Assembly (NCBI GenBank): GCA_028023455.1
Contig: JAQFVV010000055.1
Coordinates: forward strand, 5,426,030 to 5,490,029
From: Epiperipatus broadwayi
Taxonomy: Eukaryota > Onychophora > Udeonychophora > Euonychophora > Peripatidae
Length of the DNA stretch: 64,000 nucleotides
Direction: 5' to 3'
Part shown: one piece after another, positions 1 to 12,415 of the stretch
Layout of the letters: each line of letters starts with the position of its first letter
Numbering within the stretch: position 1 is the first letter of the stretch
The notes under the pieces: model-generated
Databases searched by the model: none
Told to the model about the DNA's origin: nothing
Seen by the model: the letters and a program-made list of their open reading frames with translations, nothing else
Made by a program: the position numbers and the translations under genes

Positions 1-1690
1 GCAGTAAAAGTGCAGGCAAAAAGTAAAATCAAAAATTTGATTGGTCCTAATTCTTTCAGTGGTTTATGTTTTTTAAAGTAATTTAACTGCCAGAAATGTT
101 GTTTTTAATCTAAGGGTTATTCCTTAAGTTGTTTTAAATATTTGTTAAAAAATATATAGGATCTGTCAAATCTGTTTTAAAGCCATTGTGTGTATATTTT
201 TTTTCACCGTTATTCACATTTTCGAGAGATCAAGTGTAAGAAGGCGATGCTTTGCATTCCATACACAATCTAGAATATGTATGTTTTTCTTTGTTTGTTT
301 TTTTTTAAATCATCTTAATGTTCAAAAGAAAATATTACAACTTAAATCATCACAACTAATAATACACGGTATTAAAAGAAGAAGAGTGCGAATATATATA
401 TAATCGTGGAGAAAAAATCCATCCACTCCAGTCGATTCATCTTCTGCAGCTAATCCTTGCTATACTTCACTCAGCTGATGTTATGAAACTGCAGAATATA
501 AAAAGTTAGAATATAACTGTATATTATCCTTCTTGTTATATACATACATATGTATACATAGTTTGTATTGTGTGTGTATATGTATATTCATGTGTTTATA
601 TACACTTACACATATATATTTTAGATGTGTGTACACTCGTACATACTGTACATTGTAAACTATTGAAGAGTTTTTATCAATGGAATATTATTAGTGTATT
701 ATCCTTTAAATATTTAAATAATTATCACAGTGTTGCCGGATCATGTGTATTCTATAGAAACCCTTACCTAGATAGATGTCTCGTTTTCATTCTTGAATTG
801 TTTAAAATGCTGTTGAATATACTAGCAAGATTTTTAAGTGATTTTGAGTATTAAAAAATATATATTAATATTTAAAATAGCAGCTTTATCAACAAATATA
901 AAAATTCAAACTAGTTTCATTTATCAAAATTCTTTTAAAATATTTTATTATAATCATTTTATTCATTCATTTGTTTTTAATCAATATTGCAATTAAATGT
1001 ATTATTTATTCATACATTTCACAATTCTCCATGCATGCATTTATTTTTTGGCAGAAATTTTTGAAACAATCGTAATCTGTGATATTCTCCCCCCCCCTCC
1101 TCTTTTTGTATGATGTTTTGATTTTTTTTTAACGTTATTTTCAAAATATATCTTATGTATAATTTTTCTTGAAATATAGTTTTTATTCCTATTATATTGC
1201 TAGTTGCACTGAGAGGAACAAATTTTAGCACTTTCACTTTCTAATGCAGATTTAACCTTTGATGTTATCTAATGTAAATTAAGCATATTATTTTTACAGT
1301 ACTTACGTATTAGTCCTTCGATGAAATTTTAGTCTTCATTAGAATCATTACGATTATCTACAATTGCTAAATATTTGAATGTATGTTTTATTTAATTAAT
1401 TAGACAAATTAAACTTTCAAAAATACGTTGTTGACGATCTGTAAAGAAAGTTTATATCTACTATATATTCTTTATTAACTTTATGCGTTAAAGAGGGCCA
1501 TCTTTTTCCCTGCATAAATAAATTGACATTAATATAGAAACTGGTGATGTTATTTACAACTTTGTTTAAAATGATTCTTTAAATCTTTGATCGTTAAATT
1601 TATTCTTTATTAATTAAATAAAATATATTATCAAATATTTAGCAATCATAAATAATAAAGATTAAAATTTCACCTTCATACGTAAATACT
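1..1690. other. AT-rich spacer, no gene seen
   Basis: Low-complexity AT-rich DNA. The short open frames have no recognisable domain or codon bias. There is a C-run near 1087-1096. Confidence 0.5.
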
Positions 1691-1697
1691 GTTTTTC

Positions 1698-1835
1698 ATA
1701 CTACATATGTTTCTGCCACACACTAATTACTTCAACTATGTTAGAGGTTCAAACATCTGTTAACCTGAAGAGGCCTGGTTATAACCGAAACGTATGTAGT
1801 GTGGAATTTTCAGTCTGTTTATTTTACATTCGATC
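1698..1835 (+). repeat. Small inverted repeat with degenerate hammerhead-like core
   Basis: CATACTACATATGTTTC near 1698 is inverted against GAAACGTATGTAGTG near 1786. The right half contains CTGAAGA, a GGCC...AACC segment and GAAAC, the order of a hammerhead core. However, stem II closes with only two pairs and stem I with about two, so it is a decayed or unrelated relative of the ribozyme-bearing families elsewhere in the window. Confidence 0.3.
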
Positions 1836-1942
1836 ATGATTATAATGATATATATATTTTGATTGACCACAATAATTGGATGCTTGTGTGAAGATTAGTT
1901 CTGTAGATTTAAACAGGAAGTATTGAAAAAATATTGTTTAAC

Positions 1943-2187
1943 GCATGGGTACTTAGGTATTAGCCCTGCAATTTAGGGAAGATGGTACATCTTTTCACAT
2001 CCGCAGTGCCGGCCCAAAGCGCCGTAGTTTGCAGGGAGGGAGGTAAATGGTTTTGCCAGCACAAAGCTCTGGCTTACATAGGGAATTATACTATAATATA
2101 AAATTTGTGATAATGTATGTTAATTTATAATTCTTAGGCATATCATCTTCCCTACATTGCAGGACTAAAAGCTAAGTACCTATGCAT
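1943..2187. mobile_element. Foldback/MITE-like element, about 45-bp inverted ends
   Basis: The left arm 1943-1987 is an imperfect inverted copy of the right arm 2141-2187. Both share GGTACTTAG, CCTGCAAT and TAGGGAAGATG with a few mismatches. The 245-bp unit has no reading frame. No clear target-site duplication was found, so the superfamily is open. Confidence 0.65.
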
Positions 2188-2189
2188 GA

Positions 2190-3255
2190 ATTTATATATC
2201 AAGACACATGTTTATGCATATATATAATAAAAGCTCATATAAACTTTAAATTAAAAAAATTATTTACAAAAATTAAAATGCGACTTCTGTTCTCTCACTT
2301 CTGGTCTTCATATTTTTTATGAATTCCCAGCAATAAACCTATAAGCTATACAATTGTTATTAGTTTATTTTTATTATTATTTTTCCATGGTACTTAATGG
2401 ATTTACCTTTATTATTTTTTAATTCTATTCAATTTTAATTGCAACTTCTCAGTTATTCCCTGATTAATTTAATATGTGAAAATTCATTTAAACTATTTTT
2501 TAATATGGTTTTGTTTATTACATTTTTCACTATATTTTTTTAAAAATTACCATTATATAAAAATATTTTTTAATAAAAATTCCAATTATTTCAAGTATTT
2601 ATTATGCACTCTATTTCATTTTCCAGAATTCCAGATGATTTTAGTTCACTAAACATATATATAAGCATGTGTCTGTTTATATCCAATTTACTTTTACATA
2701 TATGTAAAGTATTTACAATCAGATACATAATGGAATAGATGTACTGATTGTCTAAAATACTTTTTATCAAAACTTAATCCCCAGGTGTAATTTCTTGCAC
2801 CTGCATATTTGCGATATCCCTTTTAGATAAATACATTAATGATTGTTATCAATTATTTATTAAGGCAGAGATTGTCTTATTTTTAGCTCAGATATATATA
2901 TAAATGGAAAAGAGCTGACTATCTTTGATGGGCTACAAATATACCTTACGCAAATGGATTCATCCATTTGTTATTGTCAGAAAAATTGAGAATAAAATGG
3001 CGCACTAAACATAGAATTTAAATAAAGCTTGATTTTTCTGATAAGTATGGGAATAACTTAATTTCAAATTCAAGCCAAATTTAATGGCAGATATAATAGA
3101 TTGAATTTGCATTTAAAAAAATAATACAGTAGAGTTTTAAATTGTACTTTATCAATATAGATGGCTTTTAATATACACTATCCAAAAAGAAAAAGTAAAC
3201 AAGCAAATAAAAATGTAAATAAACAAGAAAAATTCATAAATTTAGTACATTTTAT
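2190..3255. other. AT-rich spacer, no gene seen
   Basis: Nothing recognisable apart from AT-rich simple sequence. Confidence 0.45.
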
Positions 3256-3260
3256 GACAA

Positions 3261-3500
3261 TAGCAAACCCCATGTAATAGTGTCACCAAGTGCAAGCTTT
3301 TGTAATCAATAGATGCAAGATTCTAAGATCTAGGTGCAATGCACTCAAATCCAAAGCTTCTCCCTGATGAAAGCTGCAAGCTAGAAACTAGTTTGGGGAT
3401 ATTGAATGAGTAGGCACTAGATAGAAATTTTATTCACAAACCTTGTTCCATTGATTATGGTTTACAGTTAGTGGCACTACTGTATGGAGATAGTTTGCTA
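3261..3500 (+). mobile_element. Family B foldback element, copy 1
   Basis: Inverted ends begin TAGCAAAC and end GTTTGCTA, continuing through ATACAGTAGTGCCAC-like and TAATCAATGGATGCAAG-like sequence. The centre holds the family's hammerhead-like motif. This is the most abundant repeat in the window, with about 13 whole or partial copies. No protein is encoded. Confidence 0.7.
3349..3407 (+). ncRNA. Family B hammerhead-like motif, copy 1
   Basis: Core CTGATGA at 3364-3370, stem II AGCT/AGCT with a 3-nt loop, GAAA at 3384-3387, minimal stem III AC-TA-GT and cleavage triplet GTT ending at 3393. Stem I strands ATCCAA-like and TTGAAT-like flank an internal loop. The 10.1-11.1 pair is A-A instead of G-C, and the first stem I pair is lost, so activity is doubtful. 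Confidence 0.45.
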
Positions 3501-3504
3501 TTAA

Positions 3505-4140
3505 TATTAACAGCCTGTGTAAAAATATGAAATGGTGATCACATACCATTTTATGATATTTGAGCAGCCATTTTTCCATTTCTGAATGCCATATCAAATT
3601 TGTAAATATATTTTATTCCAGCAGCTGTATTTCATTCCCAGAGCACTATACAAGATCATGATTATTAATTTAATTTTTTTTTGGTTTATGTTGAAAAGGC
3701 ATATCCTTAGCGAATTTGATGTGTTGTATATAGCAATATGAAAATGTTTTCTAAGTGTAATACTAAAAGTTTTACAAAATTTTAGAACATACTTCAAGTT
3801 GTTATTGACTTAAAAACCATCTTATTTTTTCAGTGAATGAATTAGTGCACAGTCTGCAAAATATATGCAAATGTGTCCTCTCGATTATTTTTTAAAAATT
3901 TTATTAATATTATAATTTTAATTTATATATGCATTTTGTATATATAAAAAAAGCATCTTCATAATTTATATGTTCACGTTGAAAAGTATTATATATTTGC
4001 GTTTCAATAAATAAAGTCACTATTATAAACAATGTACATTGGGGGGGACGGGACTTGGAACAAAATGAAGCCGATATCATGCCTCCAATGCGGTAAGAGA
4101 TAGCGTTTCACTTAATAAACTTGTGTAGGTAATAAGTTAG
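3505..4140. other. AT-rich spacer, no gene seen
   Basis: No conserved frame or structured repeat was recognised. Confidence 0.4.
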
Positions 4141-4144
4141 AGCC

Positions 4145-4437
4145 AAATAATTATAAATATTTTAATAATTGCAATGCTAAAGTATATGTAAATAAAAGAA
4201 AATTGACCAATGGCTGTGACAGTGATAGGTGTATAAATCTATACTTACAGCCTGTGAAAGTTGATCAGTTTTCTTTTGCACTAATGTGTAAGTGTGAAAG
4301 AAAACTGGTCAATTTTCACAAGATGTAAGTATAGAAATATATTTATACACCTATCATTGTCACAGCCATTGGTCAATTTTCTTTTATTTACATATACTTT
4401 AGCATTGCATTTATTAAAATATTTACAATTATTTGAC
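4145..4437. repeat. Near-perfect long palindrome
   Basis: Arms 4145-4278 and 4297-4437 are inverted copies, about 135-140 bp each, separated by about 18 bp. Both contain GTGATAGGTGTATAAAT-like and CAATGGCTGTGACA-like strings. It encodes nothing. It is a foldback transposon remnant or a recent inverted duplication. Confidence 0.75.
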
Positions 4438-4439
4438 TT

Positions 4440-5994
4440 CTGTTTGTTCTTTATAATGGTTTATAAAATGAGATGATGCTAGCTAGTTGTTACCATTCAT
4501 TAAATCTGACTTGAGTTTGAAATCAAGCCTTATTTAAATTCCATGATTAGAATAAAGCAGCATACCATTGTATTCTCAATTTTTCTGACATGAAGGGCAG
4601 ACAGATACATTTATATGTTTGCTGCCATGGAAACTGGTGGGTTCTTTTTTATTTGTATATATTTTTTATACTTAGTTAAAACTTAATATAACTGGGTTTA
4701 TTAAGTATAAAATTAGAAGTGTAAGTTACAAAATTGTATACGTTTTATGAAATACTACATCGTTACCTAAATATATTTTATTTTTCCCATGCCTTAATAG
4801 AAATTAAAAACAAAAATTGCATTTATTCTTCAACTTTCAAATCTTGCTAGTGTAATATGTTTATTTTTTCTACATCACTATTTTTTTTTTTTGTCATCTC
4901 ATCTTGTCAAATTGTATATTATTGTAAAAAGTACCTAATGGTTCCTTGTAAATCCTGTTGGCTTCTTAAGAGATCGTCACAGACTACTCTACAACCTCTG
5001 AGAAAATCTCCTCCACCAGTGGATAAAACTGTTCTTCTTTTTCCCCATTTAAAAGTTAAAAATATTGAAATTTAATATTATTGATTTTAAATAAATACTA
5101 GATTCAAAATGATATTTTAGAAATTGTGGATTATGTTTGTGGATTGTTTTCTTTTAACGATTAAAAATGTAAAGAAAGAAAACAACAAAAAATCCGCAAA
5201 GCGATTTTTAAAAAAACCCTGCAATGTTCTTTTTTAACCGCTCCTCCAGTCCAAAGCTTTTTGTCCGAGAAGATTGTGCAGGGTCGCTTTGAATGTATAT
5301 TCCATACATACATAGTCTTTGTAGAATTGATGTTTTCTGAGCTCTGATGTAACTTGTGGCACAATTTTTTTCTCAATTCAAAACAATTTTTCAATCTTTA
5401 TATCTTCAACTAGAATTTACTGCAATTATAGAATGAATTTTAAGGAAACTATGGTAGATAAATCTGCTGAAGGAGAGAATTTTTATTCTTTTTTCCCACC
5501 CCAAATTTAAAAGCAAATTTTTTTGTCTTGGCCATAAAAATTTGTCCTTGATTGTGTAGTTTAGAGCTTTGCTCCAAGTAAAATATTCAAAGGAGGAGTA
5601 AAACCAACCGGCTACCTCTTATAGCAATATGATGCGACTCTAATTCGAGGAAACTGCTCGTTGAGAATCACGCGATGTTTTATTTCATCTTTTTTCTATT
5701 GTATATAATCATATTTGTTTCTCTATTTTTTTTAATAAAAAGCTATACATTTTTCCTGTCATTTCAAAACTTTCAGTGGAAAGCTAAATCTAATAGACGT
5801 AAAACAAAAACTTCAAGACCTCTTACAATACCTTGTGATTACTGTTAATGTCCATGTGTCTGTATACGCATTGCACTCGGCTTTCATCACAATTTATGTA
5901 TATTTTTGGGATTTGCTAAATAAAACAAAAAGTTCAGTTTTAACTGGTTTTGGTGTTATTATTAAACATTTTTATTTTTACATATTTTTTAAAC
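4440..5994. other. AT-rich spacer, no gene seen
   Basis: Several 60-80 codon frames occur on both strands, but none shows a domain, codon bias or splice context. Confidence 0.4.
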
Positions 5995-6007
5995 ACACAT
6001 TGAATGC

Positions 6008-6310
6008 AAACAGTGAGGATTGCCAATTCCTCTACAAGCTTTATGATAATTGCTTAGCCAGAGCCAGCACTTAAAATATCTGTGTCAGGAACCCCTGACC
6101 ATGGTTTCGTGCTTTGGCACTCCTCAGACAGGTGTCAGGGTAGGTTTGGGGAGGGGTTCCTGACAGAGATTTTATGTGCTGGCTCTGGTTAAGCATTTAT
6201 CATAAAGTTTGTAGAGGAATTGGCAATTCTCATTGTTTATAACTTACAAGCTTAAGAGATAGGGTCATGTGATCTATGAATTGGATCTATGACTCATGTT
6301 TTGACTATTT
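6008..6310. mobile_element. Family D foldback retroelement, copy 1, with 13-bp TSD
   Basis: Inverted arms start AAACAGTGAGGATTGCC and end near 6240, followed by a roughly 70-nt tail containing AGATAGGGTCATGTGATC. The element is flanked by ACACATTGAATGC at 5995-6007 and ACACATTGAATAC at 6311-6323, a 12/13-bp match. That length fits target-primed retrotransposition better than cut-and-paste. The loop between the arms carries a minus-strand hammerhead motif. Confidence 0.8.
6085..6140 (-). ncRNA. Type I hammerhead ribozyme motif, family D copy 1
   Basis: On the minus strand: CTGAGGA (6127-6121), stem II GTGC/GCAC with loop CAAA, GAAA (6108-6105), stem III ACC/GGT, cleavage triplet GTC ending at 6097. 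Every conserved core base is present. Stem I pairs ACCTGT with AGGGGT and has one G-G mismatch at the second pair, which should weaken this copy compared with the one near 39480. Confidence 0.65.
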
Positions 6311-6324
6311 ACACATTGAATACA

Positions 6325-6660
6325 TTTGGAATACCAAATTTAAATATAATTAAAGCAGAAAGATTATTGTTGATTGTAGTAGATATTTTTTACAATGGAC
6401 AACATAAACACGCAGATCTTAGAAATGATTAAATTTACTATATTATGTAATAAAACAGAACTTGAAGATGACCTACTTGTCACTGATCACTTAGGATCTG
6501 TTTTTTCTAGACATTTTCCAGGGGAACACTTCAAATTTTCATGACTGCCAGATTTTATATCATTTTGACATGAGGTGAGATTTTTTTATTATTTAACTTT
6601 ATTAAATTAATACACATCAATTTTTCAAAACAAACTTGTAAAAATAAACATTTAACTGGC
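6325..6660. other. Spacer, no gene seen
   Basis: AT-rich, without a recognisable feature. Confidence 0.4.
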
Positions 6661-6672
6661 AACTATGGTTCT

Positions 6673-6774
6673 TGTCAAGCATTGGTGGTTGAGAGGTCAG
6701 CACAGCTGCCTTACAAGCAGTTGTCCTGGATTAGCGGGTTCGCTTCCCGGCCGATGCTATGACACATAAAAAAA
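6673..6774 (+). mobile_element. tRNA-derived SINE, copy 1
   Basis: A roughly 100-bp unit has a polymerase III A-box-like TGGTTGAGAGG and a B box GGTTCGCTTCC at 6737-6747, and ends in an A-rich tail. It is flanked by ATGGTTCT at 6665-6672 and 6775-6782. A second copy at 19.9 kb confirms the unit. The cloverleaf is too degenerate for a working tRNA. Confidence 0.85.
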
Positions 6775-6784
6775 ATGGTTCTCT

Positions 6785-7390
6785 TTTGGTTCATCATAAG
6801 CTGCAAGAGATTTTTTAAATTTCTTTTTGCAAAATCGCAATGAAAAATAAAGATAGCAATCGACTTTAATTACTAAGTTTTTAAAATTTCTCTTATGAAG
6901 CTACCATAAATATCAGATTAAAAGACTTGCATGTAAAAATAAAATTTTATATACTATGCAAAATAAATTATAAAATTGAAATAGAAGTAACTGTGACACC
7001 CCATCCCTCTGTTAACTATGTATAAACAATCGCCTGACAATAAACAAAAAGAATAGAGTGGTGCGCTTATTTCTTTAGTTCTCATGGTATTGATACGTTA
7101 TAACTGAACATGATACAATACAGCCCAAATTATCCTGAAATCATTACTAAACATTCAGAGGAGAAAGACAACCCTCATTTTTAACAATTCCTAAATATCA
7201 AAATTATCAATTTTAGTACATGTTGTTTAGATAGTAAAATTTTTATTGTTAATATTTTTTTGTCTAATTATCTGTAGTCTTTTGGAGCTTTAAAAAATAT
7301 GTGACATCAAAGAATAAGAAATGTCAAATTATTATAATATGCCCTTTTTTGGTCTTTATTTTTAACTGATTCATCAGTCTCTAATTTTTT
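6785..7390. other. Spacer, no gene seen
   Basis: AT-rich, without a recognisable feature. Confidence 0.4.
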
Positions 7391-7399
7391 CCACAGTTT

Positions 7400-7830
7400 T
7401 ACCTTTTGGCTATTGATCTTAAGACCAATCTCTGATATCATCTTCCATTATTTCTTCTCCCTACTCTAGAGACATCTACTGTAAGTCCAAAATAAACAAT
7501 GAAGATCAGATGATGCTGGACTATAGTATCATTCATATATTGCCAAAATATCTGCTGTAAGTCTGACTCATCAATGGATATCAGATGATATATGCTTACA
7601 ATATCACTCATATGCTTCTAAAAGCAGTGATGTGATGCATTGTGACTTCTTATATGGAGTCGGGAATCTCTCGGCAACTATGTCCAGAGAAACCTGTTAG
7701 CAGTTCTTTTCAATCTACTGTAAGCTTGAGTAATCAATGGACACCAGATGATGTAGTGCTATAAAATCTCTCTCTAGATAGATCAATTTCTGACTTGCCT
7801 TCATCATTGAAGATTAGGATTCAAACTTGG
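7400..7830. repeat. Degenerate tandem array, locus 1
   Basis: Units of roughly 90-120 bp repeat with much divergence. Recurring strings include AATCAATGGACACCAGATG, GTAGTGCTATAATATC, CTTCCAAGAGCAGTTCTC and CTAGAGCCATCTACTGTAAG. The same array type reappears at 27.46-27.92 kb. A LINE tail is inserted on the minus strand at about 7640-7705. Confidence 0.6.
7640..7705 (-). mobile_element. LINE 3' tail fragment
   Basis: The minus strand matches the 3' ends near 52445-52515 and 58795-58870, through CTAACAGGTTTCTCTGG-like, GAGATTC-like and AGAAGTCACA-like strings. It is only a 5'-truncated tail. Confidence 0.6.
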
Positions 7831-7834
7831 CATA

Positions 7835-10110
7835 TTCAATCTTATAGTACATGGCTCTAAAGTAAGGTGAATATAACTAACTGTTCATGGGAGTAAACAG
7901 ATGTCGATGCTATTATGATTGCTATCTTTGTGCTATAGCTTTTCAGTATACTACTTCCCTCTGTTTAATGTTTGCTATTTCAGTTATAATTTTCCCATTG
8001 GCATTTTTCAGTAAATCCCTTGGCCAAAATTTCTCCTAGTCATTTCTGATAAGTCTTTGCAAGTACTGTTATAGAATTGCTTTTTTTTTTCTTATATTCT
8101 TTGAAATTTTCTATCGATCTTTATTTCTTAATTTTAGATTCTTTTTTTTCCAATTGTCATTATAGTGCCACATCTATTTTGTGTCATCTTACAGAAGGTA
8201 TTCATAAATTCAGAGTAAATTATTTTTTTGACCTTCGACCCACAATTCATTTGGTTCACTATTAGATGCCGTCCCAAAAATTCAAATTGATTTTTGATTT
8301 TTTAAAAAGCAAATAGTATGCATAGGCCATTGAACAATAGTCCTCTTTCATTTCATATTCTGTATAGGAGTAATTCATAATCCGCCCCTGACCATATTTA
8401 CACTGTTAAAAAAATGGCTTGTTCTACCGCTGGGTACCAAGAAAATCACTTTGATTTTCATTAAGTTAATCAATTGTTCACTAAGTTGAATACATTAATG
8501 GTTATTTCAAACCATTTAGTTTGGACATAAATTAAAACAATAAACAAAATTCACTATAATTTCAGAACTGTGTCAAAAACTAAGCTTATACAACAGCAGA
8601 GGGATATTCTGTCTTTCCATGATTTTTGACTTCACTAATTCAGTGGGAGGTGTTACTTGTGGTTCAATTACATATTGTGTGTATTACAGAGCAAGAATAG
8701 ATTCTCCAATATCAGCAAATGTTTTTAGAATGTGTGAAGATATTTGATAGTGTTTTGAAATCTAAAGATGTACAGATGATTTAACCAAAATGTAGAATTA
8801 AAGAGGTATAGTTGATTATTATCATACGTATACCCGATAATGAATAAAAAAATCTGAAAGTGTTTGGTGAAGGACATGTTCAAACATATATTCGTATGCA
8901 TAATTTTGTACTTTTTTATTTTGAATAATTGTCTTTAATGTTTTTCAATACTGATGATAATTAAGATTATGTTTAATATTTTCTCCATATATGGAGTATT
9001 AGTATGGCCTTTATTTATTACTTCCATTTTACATTCTGGTCATTGATTATGAAAAGTATATCTTCTAGTTTTATTAATTTTATAGCTGTAGCATGATTAT
9101 AAAATGTTTCAACATTTTCACCTGCATGACTTATCGAAATATGGACTTGTGTTATAAACTTGTTGAATGGCAGTGTTTATAAAATTGAATTGATATCATA
9201 TCAATCATTCACTAAATTTTGTCCAACAATAGTCTTTACAATATTCTTTCTGATAATTTAAGCCAAACCATTTCTATTTTGTGGTTGTTATCCATAACTT
9301 ATCTGAAATCTTCCAGCCAGCACTACTTCATCTATTCCAAAGATGTCAAGGTGTGGTTCATTTTCATCATTGTCACATCAAGTTATTCTCAGGCCACATT
9401 CTTAAGGGTGATCTCCCCACCTCAGACTTCTATTTTCCACATAATAGCATTGGCAATGACATGAGCTTCAATGTAAATATGTTATTCAGACCTGCAATAT
9501 AGGAAAATATTCTTAGCTCTTCCTTAATGACACATTGCTATAGTGATGGAAGATTTTGCAATACTATTGGTTCATTTTCATCATACTATACAAAAGTTTT
9601 GCGATTTCTTTTTCTCATGCACTTTGAAACGATGTTTCATGACAACTTCTATTAACATTATCCTTATGTACTGCCATCTAATATAAATGCAAGCTACCAT
9701 ATTGTAAACTGTCCCAGTATAAACATTTTTAGATCATCCTCTTACCATACATATGTTTCAGTAATAACCTACTGTTAGAAAAATAAAGACTTGGAACAGT
9801 TGAATGTGCGTGCTGAAACAGCATGATTTTATCTATTAATATCATGATTGGAACATGTTTAATTTTAATGCCTGGATTTATTCACATGAATAAGTACATA
9901 TATATATTCATAGTATTATTTCTGAAAACTTCAGTGTAATAAATATATAATAGCTAAATAGCTGATGTTTCATTACAATAACAAGTATTTTTCTCAGAGC
10001 TTTTTCTTTCTAAAATCATAAGGTGTTATTTTTTCCCTTTGTTATTTTCTCCACATTCTCAAATTGTATTAGTTGAGAAGTTTTAAAAAATAAAACTGAT
10101 AAAATTGATC
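7835..10110. other. AT-rich spacer, no gene seen
   Basis: Short open frames near 9.2-9.5 kb have no recognisable domain. No repeat shared with the rest of the window was noticed. Confidence 0.35.
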
Positions 10111-10116
10111 AAAATA

Positions 10117-10240
10117 AGAGTCATAGATCACATGACCCTATCTCGTAAGCTTCTAAGTTATAAACAATGAGGATTGCCAATTCCTCTGCAAGCTTTGTGA
10201 TAAATGCTTAGCCAGAACTTAAAATATCTCTGTCAAAAAC
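10117..10240 (-). mobile_element. Family D element, truncated copy 3
   Basis: Matches the tail and one arm of the family D elements in reverse orientation (GATCACATGACCCTATCTC, then GAGGATTGCCAATTCCTC). The central hammerhead region is absent. Confidence 0.65.
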
Positions 10241-10244
10241 ATCA

Positions 10245-12415
10245 TTGTTGATAAAATTGATGTTTTAAAAAAAATAATATCCACACAATTTATACTACTT
10301 TTTAAAAAATTTATGAAATATTTCCATGCCCTAAGGATAAAATTCCTTTGGAGTGTCGTATGAAATTCCATGAGGAGTTTGTTAATATTCATACGTTGGA
10401 CAGACCACTCATAGAATAAACATAAGAAAGGAAGAGCACATTTTGGCAGTTAGAGAAAAATCTAATTCACCAGCCATTTATTATCATATTAAATTAACAA
10501 ACCATGACATCAATTTTAATAAAACACATTCTGGCAAAAATTAAGCAATATGAGCAGAGACTGCTAAGGGAAGCTATAAAGATTTTTAAAAGACTTAAGA
10601 GCATAAATGAAAAGTATGAATTAAAGAAAATTAATAATTGATAAAAACTATTGGAAAAGAAAATAACAAAGGAAAAAATAAGATTTTTAAATCTCTCTGC
10701 ACACATTGTTTTGAGAAAAAAAGTCTGAGGATAGTACTTGTTATTATATTGAAATGTCAGCTATTTAGCTATTGTATTATTATTACACAAAAAACTCCTG
10801 GAAATAATACTATGAATTCTTCATTTTTCTGTGAGAATATTAGAATTAATATATATATTGTACTGGTAATATTAACCATACTAACATTACATTATTATAT
10901 TTCCAAAAATATAATATATATACACAACTTTTTCTTTTTTAAAATATAATGTAAGATATTTATTTTAATAATTTCTCCTTTTCTTACAAATAAATACATT
11001 AAATTTATTAATGAAAATATTCCCAAAAGATTTATAAAGAGACATTTAAAAAATTGATATATAAATTAAGTGAAAGAAATATTGTAATGAGATAGATTTT
11101 TTCCTCATTTTTTCTTTCTCTCCCAGCTCTTTTTTGAAGCATGAAGAAGGAAAGCAAAAATGTATTTTACTATTGAATATTTATTTTCGACATTTAAAAT
11201 ACTGGAATTATTTTATATAAAAAAGGAAAGATTCATGGTACTATGTTTTGATATGGACAACGAAGTGCTAAGCTAAAATAAATTTATTCAGTTCCTGGTG
11301 CAATAGTATAATCTATATTCTGCCTTGGCTACTTTTAAATACTATTAGGGAATGGAACTCCGAAACAGACCGCTAAAGAAGAATAAGGATATGAACGCCA
11401 TCTATAAATACTTCTAACTATTCAAAATATTGAAGAGAATAAAGAAAATTCTTTTTCAAGGCGGTAAGACATTTTTAAAGTAAGAAACTTTAATGTTTTG
11501 CTATTTTTCTATTATTTACAAATATTTAGAATAAATGAAGAAAAGATATTCATGAATTTATAAAGCAATATTAAAGAATTGAAAAATATTGTCAAACTTA
11601 TTTAAAATAATATTTTCTCATTCATTAATGAATGATAAAAATGTGATGATGAAACTTGAATCATTTAAAAATAGAAACTGTAATATTCTAATAACTAAAT
11701 ATTTAGAATTATTTCCAGAAAAGCTGTGGAAATAATTTAATCTAAATTATTTTGTATATGTAATGTTATCAAGTAAAGTTAAAACAAAAGAAGAAGTTCA
11801 AACTTTTATTGTAGATTTTCAAGCGAAAAGTACTTCATCATATATTAGTTGAATTATTTTATTTTCCTCATTAATAAATTTTTCCTTATTTATAAAATTT
11901 ATCAATGATTATTTTATACATGCATTGCAGTATTAATGAAATAAAGTATTTTATTCCTGAAAACACACTTTTAAATCTATTAAGTTAGCGTACTGCTAAA
12001 GTACTCTAGCTTACATAATAAAATAAGACAATAAATACTACACACATTACCCATAAAATAAAAATCCCCATAGCTCAGAACATGTTCTCCCTGGTGTTAT
12101 GGCTGTACATAAATATTTAGAGGAAGAATGTATGCTAGATAAATAAATGCTATTATTATTTTCCTATTGCTTCAGTATTCTAATTGAACCTAGCATTTAT
12201 TACCATTACATAAATTGCGCACAACATAGTGGCATCAAACATTTTTCGACTATTGGTGAATGACAATGTCTATAGAAATAATGCTAATAATATGGTAACA
12301 TCAAACATTTGTTCTACTATTAGTGAATGATGGTCTCTATACCTAAATTAGTATAAACAATGTTGAATGTTTTATTGTGGAAAAAGAAAAAATAATGTTG
12401 ACTCTATTAAGAAAG
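10245..12415. other. AT-rich spacer, no gene seen
   Basis: No coding evidence. It could hide a decayed 5' LTR of the gypsy-like element that follows, but no matching pair of ends was found. Confidence 0.35.

Noticed and set aside
188-403. 71-codon open frame near the left edge
   Set aside because: Low-complexity, Phe/Lys-rich translation with no domain. AT-rich DNA gives such frames by chance.
1760-1800. Hammerhead ribozyme at CTGAAGAGGCC...GAAACG
   Set aside because: Only about two pairs in stem II closing and two in stem I. It is kept only as a degenerate motif.
6673-6774. Functional tRNA gene
   Set aside because: A and B boxes are present but the cloverleaf is not closed. Target duplications and a second dispersed copy show it is a SINE.
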